Translations under genes and position numbers: made by a program | Part shown: positions 1 to 6,882 of the stretch, piece by piece | How the letters are laid out: each line of letters starts with the position of its first letter | How positions within the stretch are numbered: position 1 is the first letter of the stretch | Assembly (NCBI GenBank): GCA_964649825.1 | Contig: CAZYQW010000056.1 | Location: 1 to 8,573 of the forward strand | Length of the DNA: 8,573 nt | From: CAZYQW01 sp964649825 | Lineage (GTDB): Bacteria; Planctomycetota; B15-G4; JADJEK01 | Reading direction: 5' to 3' | The notes under the pieces: generated by a model | What the model saw: the letters and a program-made list of their open reading frames with translations, nothing else | Databases searched by the model: none | What the model was told of the DNA's origin: nothing

Positions 1-138
1 CGACGGCTGGCGTTACCTCCATCCGCCGCCCGGGTGGCTACCAGATCGAACCGACAATTATCTGGGTGGATCTTTCATCCACAGGTCCTTTCCGCCAAGG
101 GCGTCTCCGCCCGTCTTGGCGCACTGAATCGTTCGGGG
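1..138. other. Left edge, no decidable gene
   Basis: Short stretch before the stop codon of the leftward sulfotransferase gene. Three frames are open through the window edge. Plus frame 2 stays open until a stop at 125-127. On the minus strand an ATG at 22-20 opens a frame running off the edge, preceded only by GGGCGGCGG, which is a poor ribosome binding site. None has enough length or a motif to decide. Two hairpins lie here: a 6-bp stem (66-71 with 77-82, loop CTTTC) and the stronger one at 93-121 listed separately. Confidence 0.5.
93..121 (-). terminator. GC-rich hairpin after sulfotransferase operon
   Basis: The arms CGCCAAG (93-99) and CTTGGCG (115-121) pair perfectly over 7 bp. Inside them GGCG (100-103) pairs with CGCC (108-111) around a TCTC tetraloop, leaving a 3-nt bulge at 112-114. 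The structure starts 17 nt after the last stop codon of the leftward operon. No T-tract follows on either strand, so it would be a non-canonical terminator or a 3'-end-protecting hairpin. The call rests on position and stem strength. Confidence 0.45.
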
Positions 139-1023
139 TCACTCGATCGGAAAGCCGAGCTCGCGTACGGCCGCGACGTGGTCGGCATCGAGCTCGCGCC
201 ACGGTTCGCGGCGATGGCGCCCCGTCGACGGTGGAACCCGCGGCAGCGCCACGAGCCTCGCGAGCCGTTCGTCGTCCAGCCGCGCTCCCGCGAACTCGAC
301 GAGCCGCGGGACCTGGTCGCGCGGTTCACGGCAGAGGCGATCGAAGTCGAGGAAAAGGAACCGACCGCCGAGCTTCGCTCCGATCTCGCGCGCGCGTCGC
401 GTGGCCGCGACCCAGTACGCGAGCATCGCGGCGGGAACCGCGGCCTCCGTCGACGGTCGGGCGACCCCGTACTTCGTCCCCCAGTTGTAGAGCTGCGCGC
501 GGTTCGGGCTGTACGCCATGTCGAGCCCATGGCGCGCGACGTAGATGAACCGTAGACCCGCGAACCGCTCGATCAGGTACGGCAGGAAGACGTGCGCGTT
601 CGGCTCCTTCCATCCCCACGCGATGCTCTCCGGCGCCGGCGTCGCTCCGGCCCGAAGGCGAAGCGCGCGCACGATCGGCCAGATCCCACGCCCCGCGCCG
701 CGGTGATCGTGGCCGCGGAACGAGATGCTCCTCGCCGCCCGCCGCACGAACGCTCGCTCGTCCGGCGACAACCGCGGCCTCGCGAGCATCGCCTTCTCGA
801 GAACGCCGAGGCCGAGCGCGATCTCCCCGACGGCGGAGCTCCGCGCGAGCACGTCCGCGTACCAGCGCGGACGCACGAAGAGGAGCGTGAACCAGAGGTT
901 GTCGAGCTGTGGATTCAGGTCCGGACCGAGGTGCACCCCGCTCTCGATCAGGATCCGCGCGACGACGCGGGTGCCGCTGCCGCCGAGCGCGCCGACGACC
1001 ACCGGTCCCCGGAGGTCGGTCAC
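139..1023 (-). CDS. Sulfotransferase family protein (GGSGTR type)
   Basis: Predicted 294-aa cytosolic enzyme that would transfer a sulfo group from PAPS to an unknown acceptor. The 5'-phosphosulfate-binding loop is GGSGTR near residues 14-19, directly after a hydrophobic strand. A WGWKEP motif lies at 136-141 and the 3'-phosphate-binding region, YVARHGLDMAYS, at about 161-172; this order is typical of the Sulfotransfer_3-like fold. The start is GTG at 1023, whose GTGA overlaps the stop of the upstream gene. A GAGG lies 7 nt before it, and the frame upstream of this point is Arg-rich and not protein-like. The C-terminus is complete (TGA at 139-141). It belongs to the same leftward run as the upstream sulfotransferase, but the two differ enough in sequence that they probably use different acceptors. 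The acceptor cannot be read from the sequence; a nearby beta-sandwich surface protein is only a contextual hint. Confidence 0.85.
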   Translation of the reverse strand: MTDLRGPVVVGALGGSGTRVVARILIESGVHLGPDLNPQLDNLWFTLLFVRPRWYADVLARSSAVGEIALGLGVLEKAMLARPRLSPDERAFVRRAARSISFRGHDHRGAGRGIWPIVRALRLRAGATPAPESIAWGWKEPNAHVFLPYLIERFAGLRFIYVARHGLDMAYSPNRAQLYNWGTKYGVARPSTEAAVPAAMLAYWVAATRRAREIGAKLGGRFLFLDFDRLCREPRDQVPRLVEFAGARLDDERLARLVALPRVPPSTGRHRREPWRELDADHVAAVRELGFPIE

Positions 1024-1892
1024 TCGTCCGCCTCGGGGCTCGCGTCGTAGCCGAGCGCGCGCATCAGGGGCCGTTCGTGGATGCGTTCGTGAAACCGGAC
1101 GAGAGTGGGATCGCGCGCGAATCCGAGCGCCTTGGACGCATCGATCGACGACGCGACCTCGTCGATCGCCCCATCGTCGACCGCGCATCCGCAGAACGTC
1201 GCGATGGCGCGCGCGTGCGCCTTCGGGTCGCGTGACAGGTTCTCGAAATCGACGGCGAGCTTGTCCCCGTCGAACGCGGCGAACACCGCCTCGGCCTCGC
1301 CGGCGTACTCCTCCCACAGCTCGAACGCGCCATCGAGCGTGGTGCAGCGCGCGGAGAGCGAGAAGTGGTTCTGGAACTCGAGCGGGGAGAGCGCCGCCTT
1401 CAGCCGGCTCGACAGGGACCAGCGGGTGAGCACGCTGTCGCCGGAGTCACGGATGCGGCGGTGCCGCGCCACCAAGCTCGCCGCGACGTCGACGCCGTGT
1501 CGCCGCACGTAGAGGAGCCTGGCGCCGGGAAAGATCGATCTCCACACGTCGAGCGTGAACACATTGCGCGGGTCCTTCCATCCCCACGGGTCGTCGAGAC
1601 GGGCGCGGCCGCCCGCGAACTCGGCAAACGCGCGCGACGCGACGTCGCGGCTGAACAGTCGGTTCACCTCGGCGCGGAACACCGGATCGCCGAGCAACGC
1701 CTTCACCGGCGTCGGCCGGTCCCACGCGCCGCCGGCGCGCCGCAGGAGCCACTCGTTCCTTCGCAGGAAGAACCACGGTTCACCGTTCTCCTCGAGACGC
1801 GCGCCGGCGAAGAAGTCGAGGCGGCGCAAGAGGGAGACGACCAGCGTCGTTCCCGAGCGGTGCATTCCGATGAGGATGACCGGAGGTCGCAT
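1020..1892 (-). CDS. Sulfotransferase family protein (HRSGTT type)
   Basis: Predicted 290-aa PAPS-dependent sulfotransferase. The N-terminal strand-loop IGMHRSGTT (residues 8-16) is the canonical 5'-phosphosulfate-binding loop. WGWKDPRN lies at 103-110, and LLYVRRHGVDVAASL (126-140) is the 3'-phosphate-binding segment with its Arg and Ser. Length is normal for the bacterial Sulfotransfer_3 group. I chose the ATG at 1892 because it directly precedes the hydrophobic first strand, has AGGGA six nt upstream, and forms a TGATG overlap with the exonuclease stop. A GTG one codon earlier would give a 4-bp GTGA overlap like other junctions here and cannot be excluded. The 36 codons further upstream are Arg/Ala-rich antiphase reading of the exonuclease. 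The stop overlaps the start of the next sulfotransferase by 4 bp, suggesting coupled translation. The acceptor is unknown. Confidence 0.88.
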   Translation of the reverse strand: MRPPVILIGMHRSGTTLVVSLLRRLDFFAGARLEENGEPWFFLRRNEWLLRRAGGAWDRPTPVKALLGDPVFRAEVNRLFSRDVASRAFAEFAGGRARLDDPWGWKDPRNVFTLDVWRSIFPGARLLYVRRHGVDVAASLVARHRRIRDSGDSVLTRWSLSSRLKAALSPLEFQNHFSLSARCTTLDGAFELWEEYAGEAEAVFAAFDGDKLAVDFENLSRDPKAHARAIATFCGCAVDDGAIDEVASSIDASKALGFARDPTLVRFHERIHERPLMRALGYDASPEADE

Positions 1893-2455
1893 CACTCGTC
1901 CCTGCGCGCCTCCCACGCCGCGAGCATGTTGCAGAACAGCCGCCCCTGTTCGATCGCATCGTCGAGCGCGACGTGCGTGTGGGGAACGTCGTCGAACCAC
2001 TCCCTCGGCATGTTCCGTTTGGTCGACTCGCGATATTCGCGGCCCAGGAGGGCCATCGCGAACGTCTTCATGTCGAGCGCCGAGTGCGAGAACGGGCTCT
2101 CACCGCAGAACCGGATCAGGTACCAGTAGACGAACAGGAAGTCGAAGCCGGCCGGATACGCGACGAAGACCGGCCGGCCGGGCAGCCCCTTCAACCACTT
2201 CAGGTAGTCGGCCATCGCGGCTTCGGCCGGCCGCGGGTTCTCGCGGCACGCGGCCCACGCGCCGGGTTGCCCGCTCCACCAATCCATGGTCCGCGGATCG
2301 CCGATCGCGCCGGACAGCGTCTCGAGGTTCACCGAGAAGGTGCTCACCATCGTCTTGTCGGCGAGGAACGCCGCGGAGCCGAGGCTGAGCATCGAGTTCG
2401 GCCCCGGGATCGGACCGTCGGACTCGACGTCGGTGCTCACGTAGATCTCCGGCAT
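1892..2455 (-). CDS. DEDDh-family 3'-5' exonuclease
   Basis: Predicted 187-aa exonuclease of the RNase T / Pol III epsilon superfamily, removing nucleotides from 3' ends with two metal ions. The four acidic residues and general base are visible: D9 and E11 in STDVESDG (Exo I), D105 in YPAGFDFLF (Exo II), and H161 and D166 in HVALDDA (Exo III, H-x4-D, the DEDDh signature). It is a stand-alone nuclease domain with no polymerase or helicase fusion. The size is close to small Rv2179c-like exoribonucleases, so RNA is a plausible substrate, but DNA cannot be excluded. The ATG at 2455 is chosen because it has GGGAG six nt upstream and starts immediately before the first strand; the longer frame upstream is Arg-rich. 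The stop shares one base with the ATG of the following sulfotransferase (TGATG). A nuclease inside a sulfotransferase run is odd and may be only a co-transcribed housekeeping gene. Confidence 0.88.
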   Translation of the reverse strand: MPEIYVSTDVESDGPIPGPNSMLSLGSAAFLADKTMVSTFSVNLETLSGAIGDPRTMDWWSGQPGAWAACRENPRPAEAAMADYLKWLKGLPGRPVFVAYPAGFDFLFVYWYLIRFCGESPFSHSALDMKTFAMALLGREYRESTKRNMPREWFDDVPHTHVALDDAIEQGRLFCNMLAAWEARRDE

Positions 2456-2655
2456 CGCTCGCTCCCGGGGTTCGGTCGGCGCCGCGGTCGGGAAGGCCGC
2501 CGCGGTTCGTCCGGAGGATAGCGTCCGCGGGGACGGGCGCGGAACCTGGACGTCCTTGCGTCTTCTGCCGTCCCGAGGATCACGCGACCATCGGGCGTGC
2601 GCGCGACGCGACGGTCGATCGCGTTCTGGACGTTCTCGAACGCGGGAAACGTCAC
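2437..2655 (-). CDS. Possible small ORF coupled to PDZ protein gene
   Basis: A 72-codon frame starts with GTG inside the stop of the upstream PDZ-protein gene (GTGA, 4-bp overlap), as at another junction of this run. It ends 19 bp inside the exonuclease gene. The first 35 or so residues look protein-like (TFPAFENVQNAIDRRVAR, then TPDGRVILGTAEDAR) with a high share of G/C at third codon positions. The rest is Arg/Pro-rich and looks like non-coding reading. I recognise no domain, signal peptide or membrane segment. It could be a genuine small coupled gene, a decayed 3' end of something larger, or chance. If it is rejected, 2456-2651 is a 196-base gap holding the exonuclease ribosome binding site and no clear promoter. 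Confidence 0.3.
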   Translation of the reverse strand: MTFPAFENVQNAIDRRVARTPDGRVILGTAEDARTSRFRARPRGRYPPDEPRRPSRPRRRPNPGSERCRRST

Positions 2656-4910
2656 CGCGTCGTGGGGCGCCAGCCGCCCCCAAGCGTCGGCACGTCGAGG
2701 AACTTCGCGGTCTCGACCTCGATTTCGAGCTTCCTCGTTCCGCGCAGGACGTCGACCTGGACCTTCGACCGTGCGGCAAGCGTCGCGAACGTCGACGTCA
2801 TGGCCGCGACGCCCGCGAACTGCTCACCGTCGAAGCCGACGATCAGGTCGCCGGTCTGGAAGCCGCGTTCCGCGAGGTAGCCCGGGCTCGAGAGCGTCAC
2901 GACCATCGCGTTGGGCGAGCTGGGGACGAGCGTGACGTCGGTCGCACCCGGGAGTCGAACCGTCACCCGAGCCGACAGGCCGTGGGCGTTGTAGCCAAGC
3001 GTGTACTCGCCGGCCGGGAGGCGCGAGTATTCGCACGTCGCACCCTTCAGGCTCGACCGCTCGTGGATGCCTTCGCCCTGGAGCATGACGGTGTCGCCGT
3101 CCTGAACCGCTTCGGCCGCGACGCGCACGGTCAGCCGGTACAGCGCGGGGACGTTCATCGTCACGCGGTTCTCGCCCGCACCGAGATGGACCTTCTGGCT
3201 CGCCAATCTTCGCCGGCTCCACGGCTGCTCGTCCGCCCAAAGGGTGATCTCGTACGTTCCGGCCTCGATCGGACCGATCTTGGCCGCTCCGTCTCCCTGG
3301 AGCTGGTCGCGGTGGCCGAACGGCGACTGGCCGCCGTCGCGCGCGACCTCGATGTCGATCTGCCCTTCGAGGCCGCTGCCCAGGTATCCCGCCAACGTGA
3401 GGACGAGGGTCGCGGGGGCACCGTACTGCACGTGAAGCTCGCTCGTCCCGCGCGCAAACACGACCGACTTCGCGCCGTAGCGGTCGCAATTCACGTTCCA
3501 TTGGAGCGTGGCCGCTTCATCGGCGCTCGTCATCCACTTGTCCAGCCGATCATCCAGCGGCAGCAGATAGCGGCCGGTGCTCGTTTCGACCGCTTGGACC
3601 CACGCGCTCCACGAATGCGACCTTGTCGCCAGCCGATACGTGAACTGCACGTTCGAGACGCCCTCCCCATTCGGTCCCGTCACCCGCGCCGTGAGGAGGC
3701 GGCTGAAATCGATCTCGGTCAGTTCGAGCTGGCACTCGGCGATTCCGTCCGTCACCTCGACGAACTCGTGATGGATCGCCGGCCCGTCCCAGCCGATGCT
3801 CAGGCCCACCGCGTAGAGGCCGGGGGCGAGGTCCCTGAACTCGAACCGGTTGTTGTCGGTATGGACAAGCTGTTTCGGTTGGGCGCTGCCGAGCGCGGTC
3901 GCGTCTGGGGCCGCGCGCGTGGCAACCTGCAGATAGGAAACGGTTGCCTGCGCGAGCTCCATTCCGCCCCGGAAGTAGACGTGCCCGCGAATGCCGCGAC
4001 GCGGTTCGAGCCTCAGCTCGAGCGACGATGCGGCGAGGCCGGGTTCGATCTCTATGCTTGTCTTCTTGGAAGCGCATTCGTCCGTGACGCCGTTGTCGCG
4101 ACACTGAGAGCCGATCAGCTCCGCTCGGACGTCGTATCCCCCGGGCGAGAGACGAACGACTGGATCGTCGTCGGTCCATAGCTCGACCAGCGGTCTCGAC
4201 CCCGAATCCGAGCCGATCTCGAGGTTGACGCGCCGCGCCCGGCGCCCATCGGGGAGCCGTACGGTGACCGGCACCTCGACGACGGCACGGGCCTCGAAAT
4301 CGACGGTCGCACCGACGCTAACGTTCGCCGAGGCTCCGCGGGGCTCGACGACGTATCCGTCACCGCTCGCCGACAATGACCAGCGACCGTCCGGGAGGTC
4401 CGATAGGAGGTACGTTCCGTCCGCCGCGCTACGAGCCTCGCGGAGCTCGCTCATACGACCGCGATAGGACTGGATCGTCTCCTCGATCTGCTCCTCGAGC
4501 GATCGTTCGACCGCCGCGCGGCCTCGACGGGACGGCGGCGCGGACTTGCGCTCGCCGGCCAGAAGCGCCTTCACGAGCACGTCCGCGACCGGCCGACCCG
4601 CGCCGTCGGTGACGACCCCCGAGATGGCGCCGTCGCCGGTCGCGACGCCGGCGTCGACATCCGCGGGGCTCGACACCCGTTGGCTCCGGCCCGCCGCCTC
4701 GACCGCCGCGGATCGCTGCGCCGGGGGGTCGGCGTCCGCCGCGACGAGACGCGCCGGCTCCGACCCATGCGCCGCTCGATCACGCGTCGCCGGAAGTTCC
4801 GTGGCCAATGGTGCGGGGTCAGCGCCCTCGCCCAAGACGGCCGCGATGAAGAAGCCGGCCAATCCTCCCAGCGCGAAGCTCACGGCCACCGCGAGCATCG
4901 TTCGGTTCAT
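2652..4910 (-). CDS. Membrane-anchored beta-sandwich protein with C-terminal PDZ
   Basis: Predicted 752-aa single-pass or exported protein of unknown function. Residues 4-26 are an uninterrupted hydrophobic, Gly/Ala-rich segment serving as a signal anchor or uncleaved signal peptide. An Ala/Pro/Asp-rich linker runs to about residue 92. A carboxypeptidase-regulatory-like domain (about 94-190: GVVTDGAGRPVADV ... DGTYLLSDLPDGRWSLSA) is interrupted by a charged helical insert at about 130-160. Further beta-sandwich-like repeats follow, with recurring 'L.PG.Y.V' turns at about 255, 361, 549 and 632. A PDZ-like domain spans about 663-735 (PGYLAERGFQTGDLIVGFDG). The protein ends in a short Gly/Trp tail. 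The start at 4910 has AGGAAGGAG upstream and precedes the hydrophobic segment. It is divergent from the FGE-like/sigma pair and heads the leftward run. The beta modules suggest adhesion or scaffolding outside the inner membrane, and PDZ suggests binding of protein C-termini; both are inference from fold. Confidence 0.85.
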   Translation of the reverse strand: MNRTMLAVAVSFALGGLAGFFIAAVLGEGADPAPLATELPATRDRAAHGSEPARLVAADADPPAQRSAAVEAAGRSQRVSSPADVDAGVATGDGAISGVVTDGAGRPVADVLVKALLAGERKSAPPSRRGRAAVERSLEEQIEETIQSYRGRMSELREARSAADGTYLLSDLPDGRWSLSASGDGYVVEPRGASANVSVGATVDFEARAVVEVPVTVRLPDGRRARRVNLEIGSDSGSRPLVELWTDDDPVVRLSPGGYDVRAELIGSQCRDNGVTDECASKKTSIEIEPGLAASSLELRLEPRRGIRGHVYFRGGMELAQATVSYLQVATRAAPDATALGSAQPKQLVHTDNNRFEFRDLAPGLYAVGLSIGWDGPAIHHEFVEVTDGIAECQLELTEIDFSRLLTARVTGPNGEGVSNVQFTYRLATRSHSWSAWVQAVETSTGRYLLPLDDRLDKWMTSADEAATLQWNVNCDRYGAKSVVFARGTSELHVQYGAPATLVLTLAGYLGSGLEGQIDIEVARDGGQSPFGHRDQLQGDGAAKIGPIEAGTYEITLWADEQPWSRRRLASQKVHLGAGENRVTMNVPALYRLTVRVAAEAVQDGDTVMLQGEGIHERSSLKGATCEYSRLPAGEYTLGYNAHGLSARVTVRLPGATDVTLVPSSPNAMVVTLSSPGYLAERGFQTGDLIVGFDGEQFAGVAAMTSTFATLAARSKVQVDVLRGTRKLEIEVETAKFLDVPTLGGGWRPTTR

Positions 4911-4919
4911 TCGGGCCCT

Positions 4920-4957
4920 CTCCTTCCTGCGTCCCGGCGCAGGGCGCCGGGGGACGC
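4920..4957 (-). promoter_or_regulatory. Hairpin abutting the PDZ-gene ribosome binding site
   Basis: In the leftward transcript a 12-bp GC-rich stem (4929-4940 with 4944-4957, 3-nt loop 41-43 and a 2-nt bulge at 4952-4953) ends one base before the Shine-Dalgarno AGGAAGGAG (4928-4920), itself about 9 nt from the ATG at 4910. The stem is the strongest local structure in the divergent region. It could set mRNA stability, act as a transcriptional pause or attenuator, or control ribosome access. No competing structure covering the ribosome binding site is obvious to me. Confidence 0.45.
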
Positions 4958-5025
4958 GACACGGCTTGCAAGGTAGTCCGCGAACGAGACGAGCGCTACG
5001 ACCGAGTGAGGGCGCGAAGCCGAAA

Positions 5026-5053
5026 CCGTTCACGAAAAGGCCGACGTGAACGG
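5026..5053. promoter_or_regulatory. Perfect 9-bp inverted repeat, candidate operator
   Basis: CCGTTCACG (5026-5034) and CGTGAACGG (5045-5053) are perfect reverse complements separated by 10 bases. Half-site centres are 19 bp apart, near two helical turns, which suits a dimeric DNA-binding protein; a 9-bp hairpin in RNA is the alternative. The site lies between the divergent starts at 4910 and 5125. A second, weaker repeat GGAATC (5053-5058) / GATTCC (5077-5082) overlaps its right end. GGAATC with CGTCGA at 5073-5078 loosely recalls ECF promoter elements, but the 14-bp spacing is short. I see no convincing sigma-70 promoter in the region. Confidence 0.45.
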
Positions 5054-5124
5054 GAATCCTGGCGCCCGTGGCCGTCGATTCCGTTCCCATGTTCTGGAGA
5101 GAGGACCAGAAGAAGTGGTGAAAC

Positions 5125-6882
5125 ATGGATCAGACGCAGGGAACAAACGATCTCGATCTCGACGACTCCCGAGATGAAGCACTGAAGGAGTTCGAGGAGT
5201 ACCTGTTCCAGGGACCACGGGCGCTCCCGTTCGACGAACTCCTGAAACGACGGCCTCACCTCGCCCGACGGCTGGAGGCGCTTCATCGCGCGCACGATCA
5301 GATCGACGCCCTCGGAGCGCACCTCGCGATCCGGAGCCGCTCCCCCTTTCGTCGGCGGCTCCCGTACGTGGCGGCGGCCGCGGCGCTGCTTCTGACGGCA
5401 TGGGCTCTGCGCGTGGGGCGAGCATCGGCGCCATGGATGACCGGCGCGCTCGACTGGATGACGACCGTGATGCAGGCTCCACCCGGGCTCTCGGGCGACC
5501 AATGGCACGCGGCCGCCTATGCCTATCGCGCGGTGACCGCGAACCGCCTCGTGCGCGAGCCCGCGCTCCCGGCGGCGGACGCCGCGACGATCGGACGCTT
5601 CGATCAGTGGATGGAATCGCAGTCCGACGAGGTGCGGGGGAATTGGGCCGGGCATCTGCAAAACGCGGGCACCCGGCCGGTGACCGATCCCGAGGCGCTC
5701 TTGATTCTGTCGTCGACGATTCCCGACGCGACGCTCGCCTCCACCGAACCCGGTCTGACGGAGTGGCTGAAGGACGCTCGATTGCCGCAGATCCTGTCGC
5801 TCCGCGTCATCGACCTCGACACCGGCGGGCGCGCGGTCGACGACTATGAGGTGTTCACGCGACCGAGCGACCTTCGCACCGGAGAGCTCAGCGACGTGGA
5901 GTTCGTCGGCACGCCCGCCACGGGCCTGCACCTCCGTCCCGGCGATCACGACGTCATCGTCTTCCATCGACCGACCCGGCGGTTCGCCCAAATCCGCGTG
6001 CTCGTGCTTCCGAACGAACCCGTGCCTCCCCGCGTGGTCTTCATTCGGGCCGAACCGATCCGCCCCGAGATGGTGGCGCTCGGCGCCGCCACGATCCTCT
6101 ACGGCGCCCGACCCGACGAGGCACTGTCGTTCCATCGACCTGCGCAGCCGGCCGCCGTGGAGCCCTTCTCGATCGACCGGACGGAAGCGACGAACGAGCA
6201 GTACTCCGTGTTCCTGCTCGACGTCGACCGCCACCCCGAGTGGTTCGCCGACGGATTCGAAGAATGCCGTCCTCGTCGGCCGACGCTCCGGTTCCGGAGC
6301 GCGCCGGCCTTCGACGAGCGCGGAGCCTGCGTCGCCGAGATCGCGTCCGACGCGGTCGCCGGAATTACTTGGAACGACGCGCAGCTCTACGCGACCTGGG
6401 CGGGCAAACGGCTGCCGACCGATCGAGAGTGGGAACGCGCCGCGGAAGGCCGCGAGAGCCGGCGCTACCCGTGGGGACCGTATTACGACGCCGCATGCGT
6501 CGACGCGACGTACTCGATCGCGCCGGCGAAGCCGTCCGGCAGCTTCCGATCGACCGATCCCGAGGTCGGGACGGGGCCCGTCGACGGGTTCGTCCGAGGA
6601 GCGACGCCGGAGGGCATCCTCCGAATGGGTGACAGCGTCAGGGAATGGACGGCCGATCTGTTCGCGTACGTTGCGGAACCGGGCGGCGGGGTCTCCTACT
6701 ACACGTTCGGATGCACGCTCCACCGAACGGTGCGCGGCTCGTCGTGGAAACTCGTGTCGCCGTCCGGCTGCCGCGTGGATCAGCGCGGTGCGGTTCCTCC
6801 CGACGTCGCGGTCTCGGACATCGGGCTGCGTTGCGCGCGTTCGGCGCTCCCGCGGCTTCCTCCGCCCGGCCATCGTCCATGA
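5125..6882 (+). CDS. FGE-like membrane protein coupled to ECF sigma factor
   Basis: Predicted 585-aa single-pass membrane protein, probably a sensor or partner of the sigma factor encoded next. Residues 22-60 form a helical element (LPFDELLKRRPHLARRL, then EALHRA) like the segment before the kinase domain in many planctomycetal Ser/Thr kinases, but no kinase domain follows. A membrane helix lies at 79-96 after an Arg cluster, so 97-585 is probably outside. A region at 220-300 with LRPGDHDVIVF resembles a PEGA domain. The FGE-sulfatase (SUMF1-like) domain spans about 314-573: TEATNEQY (353-360), GKRLPTDREWERAAEG (427-442), YPWG (448-451), GDSVREWTADL (502-512), RGSSW (537-541) and GLRCARS (567-573). 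In true formylglycine-generating enzymes two Cys lie just after the RGGS motif; here only C549 remains there, so enzyme activity is doubtful and a binding role likelier. GGTGA precedes the ATG by 3 nt. The TGA overlaps the sigma ATG (ATGA). Confidence 0.87.
   Translation: MDQTQGTNDLDLDDSRDEALKEFEEYLFQGPRALPFDELLKRRPHLARRLEALHRAHDQIDALGAHLAIRSRSPFRRRLPYVAAAAALLLTAWALRVGRASAPWMTGALDWMTTVMQAPPGLSGDQWHAAAYAYRAVTANRLVREPALPAADAATIGRFDQWMESQSDEVRGNWAGHLQNAGTRPVTDPEALLILSSTIPDATLASTEPGLTEWLKDARLPQILSLRVIDLDTGGRAVDDYEVFTRPSDLRTGELSDVEFVGTPATGLHLRPGDHDVIVFHRPTRRFAQIRVLVLPNEPVPPRVVFIRAEPIRPEMVALGAATILYGARPDEALSFHRPAQPAAVEPFSIDRTEATNEQYSVFLLDVDRHPEWFADGFEECRPRRPTLRFRSAPAFDERGACVAEIASDAVAGITWNDAQLYATWAGKRLPTDREWERAAEGRESRRYPWGPYYDAACVDATYSIAPAKPSGSFRSTDPEVGTGPVDGFVRGATPEGILRMGDSVREWTADLFAYVAEPGGGVSYYTFGCTLHRTVRGSSWKLVSPSGCRVDQRGAVPPDVAVSDIGLRCARSALPRLPPPGHRP

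Noticed and set aside
2556..4181. Long plus-strand open frame (541 codons)
   Set aside because: Antisense to the PDZ/beta-sandwich gene, whose domains, signal anchor and ribosome binding site are convincing.
5053..5078. ECF-like promoter (GGAATC ... CGTCGA)
   Set aside because: The 14-bp spacing is too short for typical ECF promoters and the match is loose; kept only as a comment on the dyad.
4996..6873. Long minus-strand open frame (625 codons)
   Set aside because: It is Arg-rich, motif-free and antisense to the clearly recognisable FGE-like gene; an effect of high GC at third positions.
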